From NCBI GenBank assembly GCA_000026125.1, contig CU207211.1:1860001-1924000 (forward strand): 64,000 bases of DNA. Reading direction: 5' to 3'. The translations under genes and the position numbers were made by a program. Positions 8,211 to 18,092 of this stretch are shown here, piece after piece. This DNA comes from Herminiimonas arsenicoxydans (lineage in GTDB: Bacteria > Pseudomonadota > Gammaproteobacteria > Burkholderiales > Burkholderiaceae_D). Below the pieces are notes generated by a model. It was not told where the DNA came from and did no database searches. It worked only from the letters and a program-made list of their open reading frames with translations. Within the stretch, counting starts at the first letter, position 1; each line of letters begins with the position of its first letter.

Positions 8211-11200
8211 TTAGTTCTTGTCCTCGCGTGCGTTGCTTACCTGCTCGATGGGTGGCAGCATTACGCCACTGCCCGTAATCGCAAGGTTCAGTCCGGTCAA
8301 TCCGCCCGGCATCGACGCATTGTTCCCAACCTGAGGCGAGGGTAATTGCGCAACGGCCATATTACCCTGCAAGGACATAGCGGACATTAGCGAAACCGCA
8401 CTGGCGATGGCATTCAGATTGCGCGGATTAGAATCAACCACGCTCACTGGTGCAGTGATATTTGCTGTCAAGCCGGTGGGTTGAGTTACGGTGTAGTTCC
8501 CCGCTGATGAACCGCCCAGACTGACGGCTGCCGCAACCGCGATCCCGTTACCTGCGTTCGGCGTAGCAAACGCTCCCGCCTCAATCAGCGTCACTGTATC
8601 GCCGGAGATCATACCTGCCAGCGTGCCGCCAACAAGAGTGGCCAAGGTGGTGCCGTCATAGACCTTATCCAGCGCCGTTACACCGGCAACCGTGAGCGCC
8701 TTGGGCACAATCGTGCTGGTGGTGTTGTCTGCATAGCTAACGTTGTAATTACCGCCATTGTTGCCATCGCTGACCGTGACGCCAGTGGCCGTCACCGTCT
8801 TGTTGCCGCTGCCGACGTTCTTGTCGGTGAAGGCAAAGGCGCCGCCGCTGATCGAATCGCTGCCGAACAAAGTGCCGCTAGTAACGGTGGCCGTGCCTAC
8901 TGCACTCAAAACGCCGTCATAGGTCTTGCTGACATCGCTGGTACTGATGGCGAGGTCGGCTTTGTTGACGGTAAGGTTCCCGCCACTGATGTCATACCCC
9001 TGCTGAGTGGAGTAGTAACCGTTATAAAAACCTGCGTTGGTTCCGGTGGCAGCCGCGCCCAATACTCCGCTGGGTGCGGCAATGCTCGCCCCGCTTTGGA
9101 CATTGCCGTTGTATGTCACTGCGACATCCGGCGCGCCGGTCAGCGTCAAACCGGTCATGAAGCTGGTCAGCAATGGCGCAGTATGGCCTTCATAGATGCG
9201 CCAGACGGCGCCGCTGCTACCTGTACTTGCGATATTCCAGTTACTAAAGCTGACTAGCTGCATCATTGCGACTGTGCTCAGGCCGGTACCACCAGTTGAA
9301 GTAGCTTGGCCTGTTGTATCGATGTTCCAGAAGCTATTGGTCACTACCCCCGAATCGTTCAAGCCAGTCAGACCGCTACTTGAAGCACCGGTCACGGCTC
9401 CACTCGCGTAGCTGTTGCTGACAGTCCCTTCGTTGCGCCCCACTAAGCCGCCAGCACGCCCCGCACTGGTGACCATGCCACCCGCGTAGCTATTGCTAAT
9501 CGTGCCGCCGGGCATCAGCCAACCCACCAAACCACCGACATAGTAATTAATGCCTCCATCTACATTAGCCGTTGTGTAACTGTTACTGATAACGCCTTCG
9601 TTGCGACCCACAAGACTGCCAGAGTAACTTGATCCATTCACGCTGCCCCCAACAAGGCCCACATTGCTGATCCTTGAGGCAAAATTAGCGTATGCAAACA
9701 GGCCGCGGTACGATTGACTAGGCTGATTGATGGTGATGCCACTGATCGTATGATTGAGGCCGTCGAAGCTGCCGGAAAATGTGCGGATCGGCGAAAAGCC
9801 GGCGCTACCCCAGACATCGTTGCCGAGAGCCGTATTGGCGGCATTAATATCCGAGCCCAACGTGTAGCTAGCCGCAGGGGCCATCGCCATCAACTGCAAC
9901 TGGTGCGCGTTGTTGATTGTGGTGGAATATTCGGAGGCCAGCATCGGCCGGGTCGCTCCAACTGCGCCGTCGGCATTGTTGAGCGTGCCGTCGATGTCGA
10001 CGATCACCCAGTTGTTGCCGGCCGCGCCGGGTGTGGTTGTGAAGTTAAAGCCGCTAAAGTTGGACGCAGTTTTCATCTGCGCTTCAGTCAACCCGGTCGC
10101 GCCGGACGCCGTGCCACCATAGATGCCGGGAAGTGCACTGACGTTGAGGTTCCAGTAGCTGTTGCTGATGGTGCCAGAGTTAAACCCAACCAGGCTCCCG
10201 GTGTGGCGGTTTGGATCTGTGCTGCTGTTGAATACCTCGGCAGAGGCATAACTCGTGCTAATGGTGCCTCCGTTGTTATGGCCGACCAGACCGCCAATCA
10301 GGTCTTGAGCCGCGGAGCTGCTGACTTGTCCGGTACTGTAGGAGTTCGAAATGCTGCCAGTGTTGACGCCGACCAAGCCGCCCAGCCGGTTGCCGGCGGT
10401 GACCGAGCCGGAAAAATAACTGCCGTCGATCGATCCCCAGTTGTCCCCGACCAAACCGCCCACAAACGTAGCACCGCGCACGTTACCGGTGGCGTAGCTA
10501 TTGCTGACCTTGCCTCGGTTACTCCCTATCAAGGCGCCCACTTGTTTGTTCGCTCCTGCGAGCGACACGTTGACCAGACCGATGTTGCGGACTTCGGACG
10601 CAGCGGCCGTCGATCCGAACAGGCCGACGTAGTCAGTCTTAGGCCGGTTGATCACCAGCCCGGAGATCGCATGCCCGAGCCCCTCGAAGATGCCGCTGAA
10701 TTGCGCGCTTGCCTTCCCGATCGGCGTAAAGCCGGCGCCGTCGTTCCAGCTTACGGTAGCAGCGGCATCAATGTCGGCGCCGAGGGCGAAGTTGGCGCCA
10801 AGGTTGGCGGCTGCCGCCATTCCTTGCAAGCTCGCCGCTGCTGTCGCAGCGTCCACGGCCGCCCCAAGGCGAGTGATCACGGTGTAATTTTTGACGACGC
10901 CGTCAGACCCCTGCTTGGTACTGAGGCTTGGACCTTCCGGCAAGTTGATCGCGGCATGCATGATCGCTTTGCCAGTATTGCCGGCTGCGACTGCTCCCTG
11001 GCCGTACAACAGTGCCAAGCTGGCGTTGCCGGAGCCGTTCAGGCTGGCGTTGATGTTGATGTCGCGGTGAGCACTCAACGTCAGCTTATTTGCACTCCAA
11101 CTGACGGCGCTGTTGACGTGAATATCGCCGTTTTCTGAGCCGTCAGCGACGGTTGCTATCTCGACGTTGCTGTTGTTCAGATTGCTGGACAGTGTATCGG

Positions 11201-12329
11201 CGCCGATACTTGAGCCCGTACTAGCACCGCTACCGGCGACAATGGTGAAATCGGTTGGGTCGATCAGCCAGGTACCGGTGTTGCCATCTGTTGCCAGTGT
11301 GGTGATGCGAGCGTCGTTGGCCACCTTCACGTGCGCCGCCGAGGTGTCGATAAAGCCACCGTTGCCGCCATTGGGCGCACTGGCATCCAGCGTGCCGCCG
11401 ACATTGACCGTGCCGCTTTTCATGTCGCCCAGCAGTTTGATGACGCCGTCACGATTCTCTATGGTGCGCGCCTGAATGACGCCCGTGTTGTTGACCACGG
11501 TCTGGAACAGATTCCCCGCTGCTTGTGCAGTCATCAGCACGTGTCCGCCGTCGGCCTGAATCATACCGCCGTTCTGCACCAGCGCATTCACCGCACCTTC
11601 GTTCACCGCGACATTCAACAGCCCATCCCCGACGACATCGAGGGTGATGCCGTTGCCTGCGGCGAGCGCGACGGTACCAAGTCTGGCGCTGATGACGCCT
11701 TCATTAGAAACATGCGCACCCAGCAGGGCGACATAGCCGCCATCGGCGTTGATGGCTCCCTGATTAAGGATGTCGCCGCCACCCGCGCCGGCAAACTTGT
11801 AGTTGCCTACCATGAAGTCGCTGTCGCTGATGTTGCGCGTCGATGCGACCAGGCCGCTGACATTGACCGACGCGCCCTTGCCGAACAGGATGCCGTTCGG
11901 GTTGACCAGGAATACTTTACCGTTGGCCGACAGGCTACCGAGAATGCTCGACGGGTCCGCACCGATCACACGGTTGAGCGCAACCGAGTTGCTGTTGGGT
12001 TGCACGAAGCGCACCGCTTCTGCCGCGCCGATATTGAAACTTTGCCAGTTGAGCACCACGTTCTGGCTGCTTTGGTTCACCGTCATACTGCCATTTCCAC
12101 TGGTGACGGTAGCGCTGCCGGCCACGACTTCGCCACCAACAGGCAACGCGTGACTGGTCGATCCGAACACGACCAACAGAGAGGCCGCCAACGCTTTCAG
12201 CGCAAAGCTCGCGCTGGTCGCGATGCTTGCGCCCGCCGACGCTTTATTGCCGCCGCTTTTGGCACTTTCGGAAACCGCAACAAAGGTGCCGGTGTGCTCA
12301 TTCCAGATCGAGCGGTAAATGTGGTTCAT
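8211..12329 (-). CDS. TpsA-type adhesin (filamentous-haemagglutinin N-terminal domain, GLUG and YDG repeats)
   Basis: The protein is 1372 aa. ATG 12329 follows GGGGGA and begins an extended signal peptide region (MNHIYRSIWNEHTGTFVAVSE), then a hydrophobic segment ending near SHALP. The TPS secretion domain follows with its hallmark NPNGILFGKGASVNVSGL. The middle holds many GLUG-type repeats (GGLVG..N.G.I.NSY), and the C-terminal part has YDG-type repeats (SKTYDG, DKVYDG). It should be exported by Sec and moved across the outer membrane by the TpsB encoded 72 nt upstream, to act as a surface or released adhesin. It is shorter than classical FhaB proteins, and no C-terminal toxin domain is seen, so a contact-dependent inhibition role is unlikely. 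Confidence 0.9.
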   Translation of the reverse strand: MNHIYRSIWNEHTGTFVAVSESAKSGGNKASAGASIATSASFALKALAASLLVVFGSTSHALPVGGEVVAGSATVTSGNGSMTVNQSSQNVVLNWQSFNIGAAEAVRFVQPNSNSVALNRVIGADPSSILGSLSANGKVFLVNPNGILFGKGASVNVSGLVASTRNISDSDFMVGNYKFAGAGGGDILNQGAINADGGYVALLGAHVSNEGVISARLGTVALAAGNGITLDVVGDGLLNVAVNEGAVNALVQNGGMIQADGGHVLMTAQAAGNLFQTVVNNTGVIQARTIENRDGVIKLLGDMKSGTVNVGGTLDASAPNGGNGGFIDTSAAHVKVANDARITTLATDGNTGTWLIDPTDFTIVAGSGASTGSSIGADTLSSNLNNSNVEIATVADGSENGDIHVNSAVSWSANKLTLSAHRDININASLNGSGNASLALLYGQGAVAAGNTGKAIMHAAINLPEGPSLSTKQGSDGVVKNYTVITRLGAAVDAATAAASLQGMAAAANLGANFALGADIDAAATVSWNDGAGFTPIGKASAQFSGIFEGLGHAISGLVINRPKTDYVGLFGSTAAASEVRNIGLVNVSLAGANKQVGALIGSNRGKVSNSYATGNVRGATFVGGLVGDNWGSIDGSYFSGSVTAGNRLGGLVGVNTGSISNSYSTGQVSSSAAQDLIGGLVGHNNGGTISTSYASAEVFNSSTDPNRHTGSLVGFNSGTISNSYWNLNVSALPGIYGGTASGATGLTEAQMKTASNFSGFNFTTTPGAAGNNWVIVDIDGTLNNADGAVGATRPMLASEYSTTINNAHQLQLMAMAPAASYTLGSDINAANTALGNDVWGSAGFSPIRTFSGSFDGLNHTISGITINQPSQSYRGLFAYANFASRISNVGLVGGSVNGSSYSGSLVGRNEGVISNSYTTANVDGGINYYVGGLVGWLMPGGTISNSYAGGMVTSAGRAGGLVGRNEGTVSNSYASGAVTGASSSGLTGLNDSGVVTNSFWNIDTTGQATSTGGTGLSTVAMMQLVSFSNWNIASTGSSGAVWRIYEGHTAPLLTSFMTGLTLTGAPDVAVTYNGNVQSGASIAAPSGVLGAAATGTNAGFYNGYYSTQQGYDISGGNLTVNKADLAISTSDVSKTYDGVLSAVGTATVTSGTLFGSDSISGGAFAFTDKNVGSGNKTVTATGVTVSDGNNGGNYNVSYADNTTSTIVPKALTVAGVTALDKVYDGTTLATLVGGTLAGMISGDTVTLIEAGAFATPNAGNGIAVAAAVSLGGSSAGNYTVTQPTGLTANITAPVSVVDSNPRNLNAIASAVSLMSAMSLQGNMAVAQLPSPQVGNNASMPGGLTGLNLAITGSGVMLPPIEQVSNAREDKN

Positions 12330-12401
12330 GGTGCGTCCCCCTATTTCTCTTGAAGACTGAGTACAGTCAATATTCGTTGCAGTCATTGCCTGATGCCGCG
12401 C

Positions 12402-14084
12402 TTAAAAGTATTTGGCAGCCTGCAACCAGAAGCGCCCCGTTTTGTCCGGTGCCGACATTGCTATCGCATTGCCCAGCTTGCGGGCGTAATACGCCTTCAC
12501 CACGAAATTGTCGTTGTCCACCCAGTTAAACCCGACCCCCGCACCGCTCAAGGTCCGACGATTCTGCCCGGCGACCCACGGGTTTTTGTTCAACGTCGCC
12601 GTGCCGGTATCGACAAAGCCGATTAACTGCATCTGCCCGGATTGCCGTTCTGATAACCGCGGCAACAATGCTCTGACTTCCAGATTGAGCACATATCCCT
12701 GATCGGCATATGCTTCGCCTTCCGGATAAGCGCGCACGCCATTGACTCCGCCCAGTCCCATTTTCTCCGATGTGTCCAGATTTTTTGAGGCCAACTGTCC
12801 GTTGGCAGCGGCGTACAACGAGAGAGTGTCAGTCACCCTTTGCAGTCGCATCGCATTGAATCCTAATTTGTCGTAATGGCCGTTGCTTTGCACTGTCGCG
12901 GCATCGGCTGCAAGCGATGCCGCGCTCTTGATGTCGATCTGGCCGGTGGTCCAGGTGAACGCATAAGTACTCAGCCCGCCGCCACCGAAACCATCCCGAT
13001 GATCGCCGGTCAGGCTGGCCATCGCCACCCGGGCTTTCTTGTCTGCGCGTGTCGCAGTCGAATCCACCTTGTCCTGGAAAGTCTTGGCATCGAAATTGAT
13101 CACTGCATACAGATTGTTGCTGCGTGAACGGATCAGCGGCACACTGCCGTAGACGCTCGCGATCTGCGCGGTGCCATTAGCTTGCAGGCTCTCGAACTCT
13201 TCCCCCAAGCGGTAGCGCATGCTGGCATAGGCGACGCCCGCTTTGGCGCGGTCGATCTGCACCTGGTAAGAAGCGCGTGCATAGTTCAGCCCGGAGCCGG
13301 ACGTCAGTGCCCGCAGCGTCGCGACATCTCCAAGTCCGGTAGGGTTATTGATGTTGACCGTCGCGCCAACACGGTGAGCACCGGTATAGCGATTGCCGCC
13401 GTTGTCGACATCGACAGCTCCAGTGACACGCTGGCCCGGTGTTACATCAACGATCAAGTCGGAAGCACCGACCGAAGCGCCCGGCACTAGGGTCGATCTC
13501 ACGTTCACACCGGGAAGGTCGGACAGCAGCAGAAGGCTGGTTTCAAGCGGAGCGATCGAAACTGCATCGCTGCTATTCAGGCCGCTGAGCAAGCCGTTGG
13601 CCAAGTCATCCGACAAATTGGTGCTATTGCGTACGGTGACCTTGCCATAGTGGCCTTCGAGCACGGCGATCGTCACGACCCCGTCCTTGATGTCTTGTGC
13701 CGGCAGATAAGCTTGTGCCAGCAAATAACCGCGCACATGGTAATAGCGCGCAATCTTCGATGCCATGCCGCGCAGCTCGGACAGCGTCAGCTCGCGACTG
13801 GCACTGAAGCCAGTCACGTCCAGAAGCGCGGCTTCGGCATACACGTGCGCACCTGTTACTTGCAGGCTGCGGACAAGAATTTTCTGATGATCAGAGACGG
13901 CTGCGGTCGGTGCAGCGTCCTGCTCGATGCGGATTTCAGGGATTGGCTTGGCGGGAGCAAGAGGTGCGTGCTCTCGTTCGATCTGTTGATTCAGCGAACC
14001 GGCGTTCGGCGGCGTTTGTGCAAAAGCGACGCCGCAAACAACCAGACCCAAGGGCAGTACAGCTTTGGAAAAGTGAAAATTCAA
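12402..14084 (-). CDS. TpsB outer-membrane transporter (ShlB/FhaC/HecB family)
   Basis: The protein is 560 aa. It has a signal peptide (hydrophobic to about residue 22, then AQTPP), a POTRA-type region at roughly 65-145, and a C-terminal 16-stranded barrel region with the conserved GGVNGVRAYPEGE motif near residue 465. The chain ends in Phe, as expected for BAM-assembled barrels. It translocates the TpsA partner encoded just downstream. The start appears to be TTG at 14084: no ATG exists in frame before the signal peptide, and the ATG at 14118 upstream is in another frame and stops at once. Confidence 0.9.
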   Translation of the reverse strand: MNFHFSKAVLPLGLVVCGVAFAQTPPNAGSLNQQIEREHAPLAPAKPIPEIRIEQDAAPTAAVSDHQKILVRSLQVTGAHVYAEAALLDVTGFSASRELTLSELRGMASKIARYYHVRGYLLAQAYLPAQDIKDGVVTIAVLEGHYGKVTVRNSTNLSDDLANGLLSGLNSSDAVSIAPLETSLLLLSDLPGVNVRSTLVPGASVGASDLIVDVTPGQRVTGAVDVDNGGNRYTGAHRVGATVNINNPTGLGDVATLRALTSGSGLNYARASYQVQIDRAKAGVAYASMRYRLGEEFESLQANGTAQIASVYGSVPLIRSRSNNLYAVINFDAKTFQDKVDSTATRADKKARVAMASLTGDHRDGFGGGGLSTYAFTWTTGQIDIKSAASLAADAATVQSNGHYDKLGFNAMRLQRVTDTLSLYAAANGQLASKNLDTSEKMGLGGVNGVRAYPEGEAYADQGYVLNLEVRALLPRLSERQSGQMQLIGFVDTGTATLNKNPWVAGQNRRTLSGAGVGFNWVDNDNFVVKAYYARKLGNAIAMSAPDKTGRFWLQAAKYF

Positions 14085-14784
14085 GTAGTGCTTTCAGTTG
14101 GGAACCTTAATCGTTTCATAATAAAAGTTTTCCTACGGAAAGTCGCTGAGTGAATTCGAAAAACTTGAATAAAGGGCTATTGATTCACATTCATTCACAT
14201 TTCCGTCCTGAATAACAACGATGGGTTGATTTGCTCTCAGCACGGCCCATCTCTAACTGACTACTGACTCCTAACTACCGTTTACTGTCTGGCGACAGGC
14301 TGCAGCCCGCTCAAAGCTCAATATAAATGTGGCGAACGTTGAGACTTATCCCACCATAACCACATCACAGTAAAAAAATATCGCATACCCCCATCATGTG
14401 TTCAACGCTGGAGAGCAGTGGATCACTCGGCCTATCTAGTGCGGAGCAAATGCGGAGGTTTTATATTCTTAATAAGGGAGAGAGCTATCTCTCTCCCTCA
14501 CTTCAGGTAATGAAGCACAGCTTCGATAGGGAGCTTGAGTGACGATGTTTAAAGAAAGATGAGCGAGAACATAGCCAGGCAGAATAGCCTGGCGTTTATG
14601 ACGTGATCTAGTCATCGCCAGATTCAGTAAGCTAGCGAGAACTCAAAGCTTTTATTTTTTTTGTCAGATATTGCTCTGCCGCCAATCCCAAGGAGCGGCT
14701 CCTTGGTGAGATGACCATCCTTGGCGCGCAAGTATTTTAACTAGTAATTTGATTCCCTTACATGAACCGGATTTCATGACACTG
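14085..14784. other. 700-bp gene-free gap with several hairpins
   Basis: No credible gene is present. Three perfect hairpins are visible: 14475-14484 with 14489-14498 (10 bp, loop CTAT), 14574-14580 with 14587-14593 (GCCAGGC/GCCTGGC, then GTTTAT), and 14688-14696 with 14698-14706 (9 bp around one base). The gap must also hold the promoter of the TPS operon near its left end and termination signals for the HUH-type gene at its right end. Confidence 0.6.
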
Positions 14785-16071
14785 TTATGCAACAACTTTT
14801 TCGTAACTCCCCACTGCGCGTGGCCGTCCCGATTTCATCTTCTTAGGCACTTGCCCCATCCCGAACGTGTGCATGCTGTCAGCCACGTTGATCATTAGGT
14901 ACTGCTCGGTCTTTGCTAAGTACACCAAATTAATGCGTAATGCTTCTCGCTTGGCGAAATCGTTCCAGTTCATCTGCCCTACACCAACGCCATGGCCCTT
15001 CTCCTTATATCCTTTTTTTAATTTTCCATCATTGCTATTCCAGTAATCACCCTTTCCTTCCGTCACAATATTTTCCCAATATTCCCCAATCTGCATAGCG
15101 AAGTATTCATCATGATTGGAGTCCGCTGAATAGAACAAGATGACGTGCAAATGCAGTCCCGTGTCTTCCCCCTGTTCGATCGTCCACACATAATTCTTAA
15201 TCCCTGACATCAACTCATTGAAGCGACGTGCAGCAAAGAAACGATCTCGATGTTGCTGGATAATTTCAGGTGTAATCCGCCTACGGTAGCTCGGCTTATA
15301 GCGCAGAGTCAGTGACAAGATGAGCCATCGAGACCGACCGGTCTCTTCTGAGAACATCGCGTCTTCTAGTGCCAGTACGTTTGTCCTATTCCGCTTAGCA
15401 TTCGCCTTCCTCAAGCGTTCACGTTCCTTGAATTCACGTGCTTGGCAACGTGCATAGACTTGCTCGATAAGTTCATTGAACAAATCCATGTAGCCATTGC
15501 CAGTTTTGATTTCTAGCTTACCGAACAAGAGAAACTCGAATGATCGTTTCTGCCCAATCAATCCCATCGCTTTGCACGCATCGTAGAACACCTCAACTCG
15601 TGTCGAATAGCGGTAGATCTCCGAATACTGATCAAGCCAATTATTTACCTGACGGCAGTACGTTTTACTAAGACTCAGTCCACGGGTTTTCACCATCTCT
15701 GCATGATGCGTAAATTCTTCAATGCGTCCACCTCTCCAACCTTCCTTAACAATATCTTTGACGAACTCTTCGATCTCAAATAAATGTCTCGATGCATATC
15801 CCTTGTGAATGATGGTCATTCTCTTGCCATCCATATCGGCTTGTTCAATATTCACACGTTTGTCAAGGCGAGCGATGACCTCAGGTGCTTCCCTGTCTTC
15901 ATTAATTTCGTACATGATTTCTAATAAAATGTAGTCATCGCATGAATGGCGATGATGGTTGAGGTACCCACAGTTAACTACCAAAGATGTTCGGTTACCT
16001 GAACTGAAGGTCTTGCTTTTTGTTGATTGGCCGATGCGAGCTGTCATCAAAGTTCTGCCTATGTCATGCAA
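14785..16071 (-). CDS. YagK/YfjJ (inovirus Gp2-like) HUH-type replication protein
   Basis: The protein is 428 aa. The C-terminal half (about 225-400) resembles the YagK/YfjJ domain of CP4-type elements. It contains GLHLHVILFY near residue 305, the histidine pair of an HUH endonuclease, and NLVYLAKTEQY near 385 with Tyr and Lys suitable for the nicking motif. Such proteins start rolling-circle-like replication or process single-stranded DNA; activity here is inferred from motifs only. It is the last gene of a minus-strand module headed by an AlpA regulator. The start is uncertain: methionines at residues 1, 9 and 53 are possible, and the first 60 residues look poorly conserved. Confidence 0.72.
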   Translation of the reverse strand: MHDIGRTLMTARIGQSTKSKTFSSGNRTSLVVNCGYLNHHRHSCDDYILLEIMYEINEDREAPEVIARLDKRVNIEQADMDGKRMTIIHKGYASRHLFEIEEFVKDIVKEGWRGGRIEEFTHHAEMVKTRGLSLSKTYCRQVNNWLDQYSEIYRYSTRVEVFYDACKAMGLIGQKRSFEFLLFGKLEIKTGNGYMDLFNELIEQVYARCQAREFKERERLRKANAKRNRTNVLALEDAMFSEETGRSRWLILSLTLRYKPSYRRRITPEIIQQHRDRFFAARRFNELMSGIKNYVWTIEQGEDTGLHLHVILFYSADSNHDEYFAMQIGEYWENIVTEGKGDYWNSNDGKLKKGYKEKGHGVGVGQMNWNDFAKREALRINLVYLAKTEQYLMINVADSMHTFGMGQVPKKMKSGRPRAVGSYEKVVA

Positions 16072-16506
16072 GATGACCGGTTAGTCTAGGTTTCATTTCT
16101 TTTACATGTTGCCTCTACACTTCTCTATTCCTTACTCCTTATTCCATAAGAAGCAAAAATGTCATGCATCCAAATGGTCAGACAAACGGAGCAATTCAAT
16201 TAACAATGTCCAAAGAAGATCATGAATCAACAATGCTCCTCATATACATAGTTAAGCACGCAGGTAAAAACTCCATCGTCAGCAATGCTGCACTCAAACA
16301 GAGCTATCTTTAAGACTGAAATTCATACGGCAGCCTCATGCCTGCCTCTGATCAAATGAAAGCTAAAAATGCGCAGTACGGCGTGCATGTAGCCTGGCAA
16401 AGGCGTATAGTGAATGCGCCAAATTTGCAGCAGACAGTTACGAAAATGGGCCACCTCACAATGCGTCGCGTATTAGTTGCTCGCTTCGGACCTTAGGTCG
16501 TGCTAT

Positions 16507-16545
16507 CTGCCGCGACTGTCGCGACTGTCGCGGTAGTCGCGGCAG
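16507..16545. repeat. Long GC-rich inverted repeat
   Basis: CTGCCGCGACT (16507-16517) is perfectly complementary to AGTCGCGGCAG (16535-16545). The 17-nt loop contains further CGCGACTGT units, so GCGACTGTC appears twice in tandem. No T-tract follows, which argues against a simple terminator; a protein-binding or replication-related site is possible. Confidence 0.75.
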
Positions 16546-16559
16546 AAATCGGTTGAGAC

Positions 16560-16586
16560 AAAAAAAATGCCACCCGAAGGTGGCAT
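16560..16586 (-). terminator. Terminator of the DUF3987 gene
   Basis: ATGCCACC (16567-16574) pairs with GGTGGCAT (16579-16586) over a CGAA tetraloop. On the minus strand the stem is followed by eight T, and it lies 4 nt past the stop codon. T also flanks the other side, so it may work in both directions. Confidence 0.88.
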
Positions 16587-16589
16587 TTT

Positions 16590-18041
16590 TTAGTAGTAGC
16601 TTAGTTGGTTGAACCGAACTGGATTCATTGCAATTAAGACTTTATTGGAAATATCGTCTTTGATTAAACCGATCCAGTTTTGAGCCTGCATAGCTTCAAT
16701 CACAGGTTCAAGAAGAACTTTTGATCTTAGATGATTGGGACCGTTACGAAGCACCTGATTTTTACCCGCATTTACCAACCCAACTTTCCAGTAGTTCAAA
16801 TACAGGTATCTCTCAATCGCAATCATATTGTCCATCATTGTGACCGTCGCGATCTGTGGTGAGAATAGACGCTTGAACTCGTGCATATGCCACTCAACAA
16901 TACAGGCTGCTCGGTTCAACGTATCCAGCGTAATTTTTCCTTTCTGCTTAGTAAAGAAATGAATTAGCGCGGCGATGCGCGCTACCATTTCACATGCTTT
17001 GGATGCGAAGTCGTGTATGTCGTTCAGATACTGCCAAGGCTGGATTTTTCCTTCAATGTGATTACACAGCCTGATCCAGGCTGCTGCAGCTTCAGGGTTA
17101 AACTCAACTACCTGACGCTTGACTTCACCTGACTTCATAAGGGCATCGTATTCGTGCAGCAGTTCCTCCACGCGCGCGTGGAATTGCGGAAGGTGATGCC
17201 ATTCTTCGTCGATGTAAGTGATGAAACGGAAACCTTGAGTAGAAGCTGGCTCTCCTACCAAATATCGAGCCCAAGATCCTGAACCGCGAGCAACTACACC
17301 TCGGGTCTGTTGGAAAACATCGAAGACAGCGTCTTGCACCATGATGTTGACCGTGATGCGAGGTTGCCTAGCGATACTACTACCAGTACCTATGCGATCA
17401 GAAACTATTAGCCTGGCTCCGTCCCAACCCTTGTTGCGTAATCCTGCGCGATTCATCAGACCACCTTTGAGCACGACTTCGCCTTCATCTGAGCTAATGG
17501 CAATAGATCGCCCCTCACCTTCCAGGTTCTTCATCAACGCTGGTTCAGTAGCACTTTGATGAATGAATCGATGTGCTCTGGGTTCGACTGGCTCATTCTT
17601 GATATGTTGATCTAATTGCACGCGCAGATCGTCGACACTTTCCTTCGCCTTGATTGCCTTAGCGATCATGCTTTTAATTGCCGACTCGACCGTTTTCCAA
17701 AAACTCCAGTCTGACTTGTACTGAATCAGATCACGCTCGTTTTGGCTGATACAAGCTTCATCGTGAGCATAGATTGGATCACCAACGATTTTGTCCGTAG
17801 CAGTCTTACGCTCGCCCGACTCAGCTTTGATGAGTATATTGAGCGATACTGGACAAATTTGCCCAATAGGCAACTTGACATCAATTAGACCTTGGCAAGC
17901 TATCGACATCGTTGCAAGAAAGGACGTCGCAATAAGTGCGTCCGGTGCCTTTACCTTTTCCATCACCTCAAACACCGCGGAAGAGATTTCTGGAATATTG
18001 ATGGGATATGGGGGTGGCACATAGTTCGAACCATTGTTCAT
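16590..18041 (-). CDS. YfjI-like DUF3987 protein
   Basis: The protein is 483 aa and fits the DUF3987/YfjI family of phage satellites and CP4-type elements, often linked with primase-helicase function. The N-terminal part contains ESGERKTATDKI near residue 75, a degenerate Walker-A-like loop typical of the family. The block ISSDEGEVVLKGG near residue 185 and ARYLVGEPASTQG near 265 add support. It lies between a small protein gene and an HUH gene behind AlpA, the order alpA-yfjI-yfjJ known from E. coli CP4-57. It probably serves element replication; no primase catalytic motif can be pointed to with certainty. Confidence 0.8.
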   Translation of the reverse strand: MNNGSNYVPPPYPINIPEISSAVFEVMEKVKAPDALIATSFLATMSIACQGLIDVKLPIGQICPVSLNILIKAESGERKTATDKIVGDPIYAHDEACISQNERDLIQYKSDWSFWKTVESAIKSMIAKAIKAKESVDDLRVQLDQHIKNEPVEPRAHRFIHQSATEPALMKNLEGEGRSIAISSDEGEVVLKGGLMNRAGLRNKGWDGARLIVSDRIGTGSSIARQPRITVNIMVQDAVFDVFQQTRGVVARGSGSWARYLVGEPASTQGFRFITYIDEEWHHLPQFHARVEELLHEYDALMKSGEVKRQVVEFNPEAAAAWIRLCNHIEGKIQPWQYLNDIHDFASKACEMVARIAALIHFFTKQKGKITLDTLNRAACIVEWHMHEFKRLFSPQIATVTMMDNMIAIERYLYLNYWKVGLVNAGKNQVLRNGPNHLRSKVLLEPVIEAMQAQNWIGLIKDDISNKVLIAMNPVRFNQLSYY

Positions 18042-18092
18042 TCTGCAACTCCATAAAAAATGGGGCGCCGAAGCGCCCCTTGATTGATTAGA

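Larger units (their letters stand above)
16072..16589. other. 518-bp gap between the DUF3987 and HUH genes
   Basis: It holds a long GC-rich hairpin at 16507-16545 and, at its left end, the region where a promoter for the HUH gene would lie. A 35-codon plus-strand frame from ATG 16206 to TAA 16313 is present, but it lacks a well-placed ribosome site and I do not call it a gene. No further structure is evident. Confidence 0.5.

Noticed and set aside
9300..10560. Regularly spaced repeats that might suggest a CRISPR array
   Set aside because: They are in-frame GLUG protein repeats of TpsA, with variable spacing and sequence.
9714..11138. 474-codon plus-strand open frame opposite the TpsA gene
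   Set aside because: It is antisense to a repeat-rich coding region with strong protein evidence, has no ribosome site, and its translation resembles no protein family.
11331..12353. 340-codon plus-strand open frame opposite the TpsA N-terminus
   Set aside because: The TPS secretion domain on the minus strand fully explains this DNA; the frame is a by-product of codon bias.
14415..14435. Short match to a eukaryotic 5.8S rRNA segment (GTGGATCACTCGGC-like)
   Set aside because: Only about 15 bases agree and the flanks do not; chance similarity in a bacterial intergenic region.
16206..16313. 35-codon plus-strand frame in the DUF3987-HUH gap
   Set aside because: The nearest GGAG is about 14 nt from the ATG, too far, and the peptide has no recognisable character; left as unproven.
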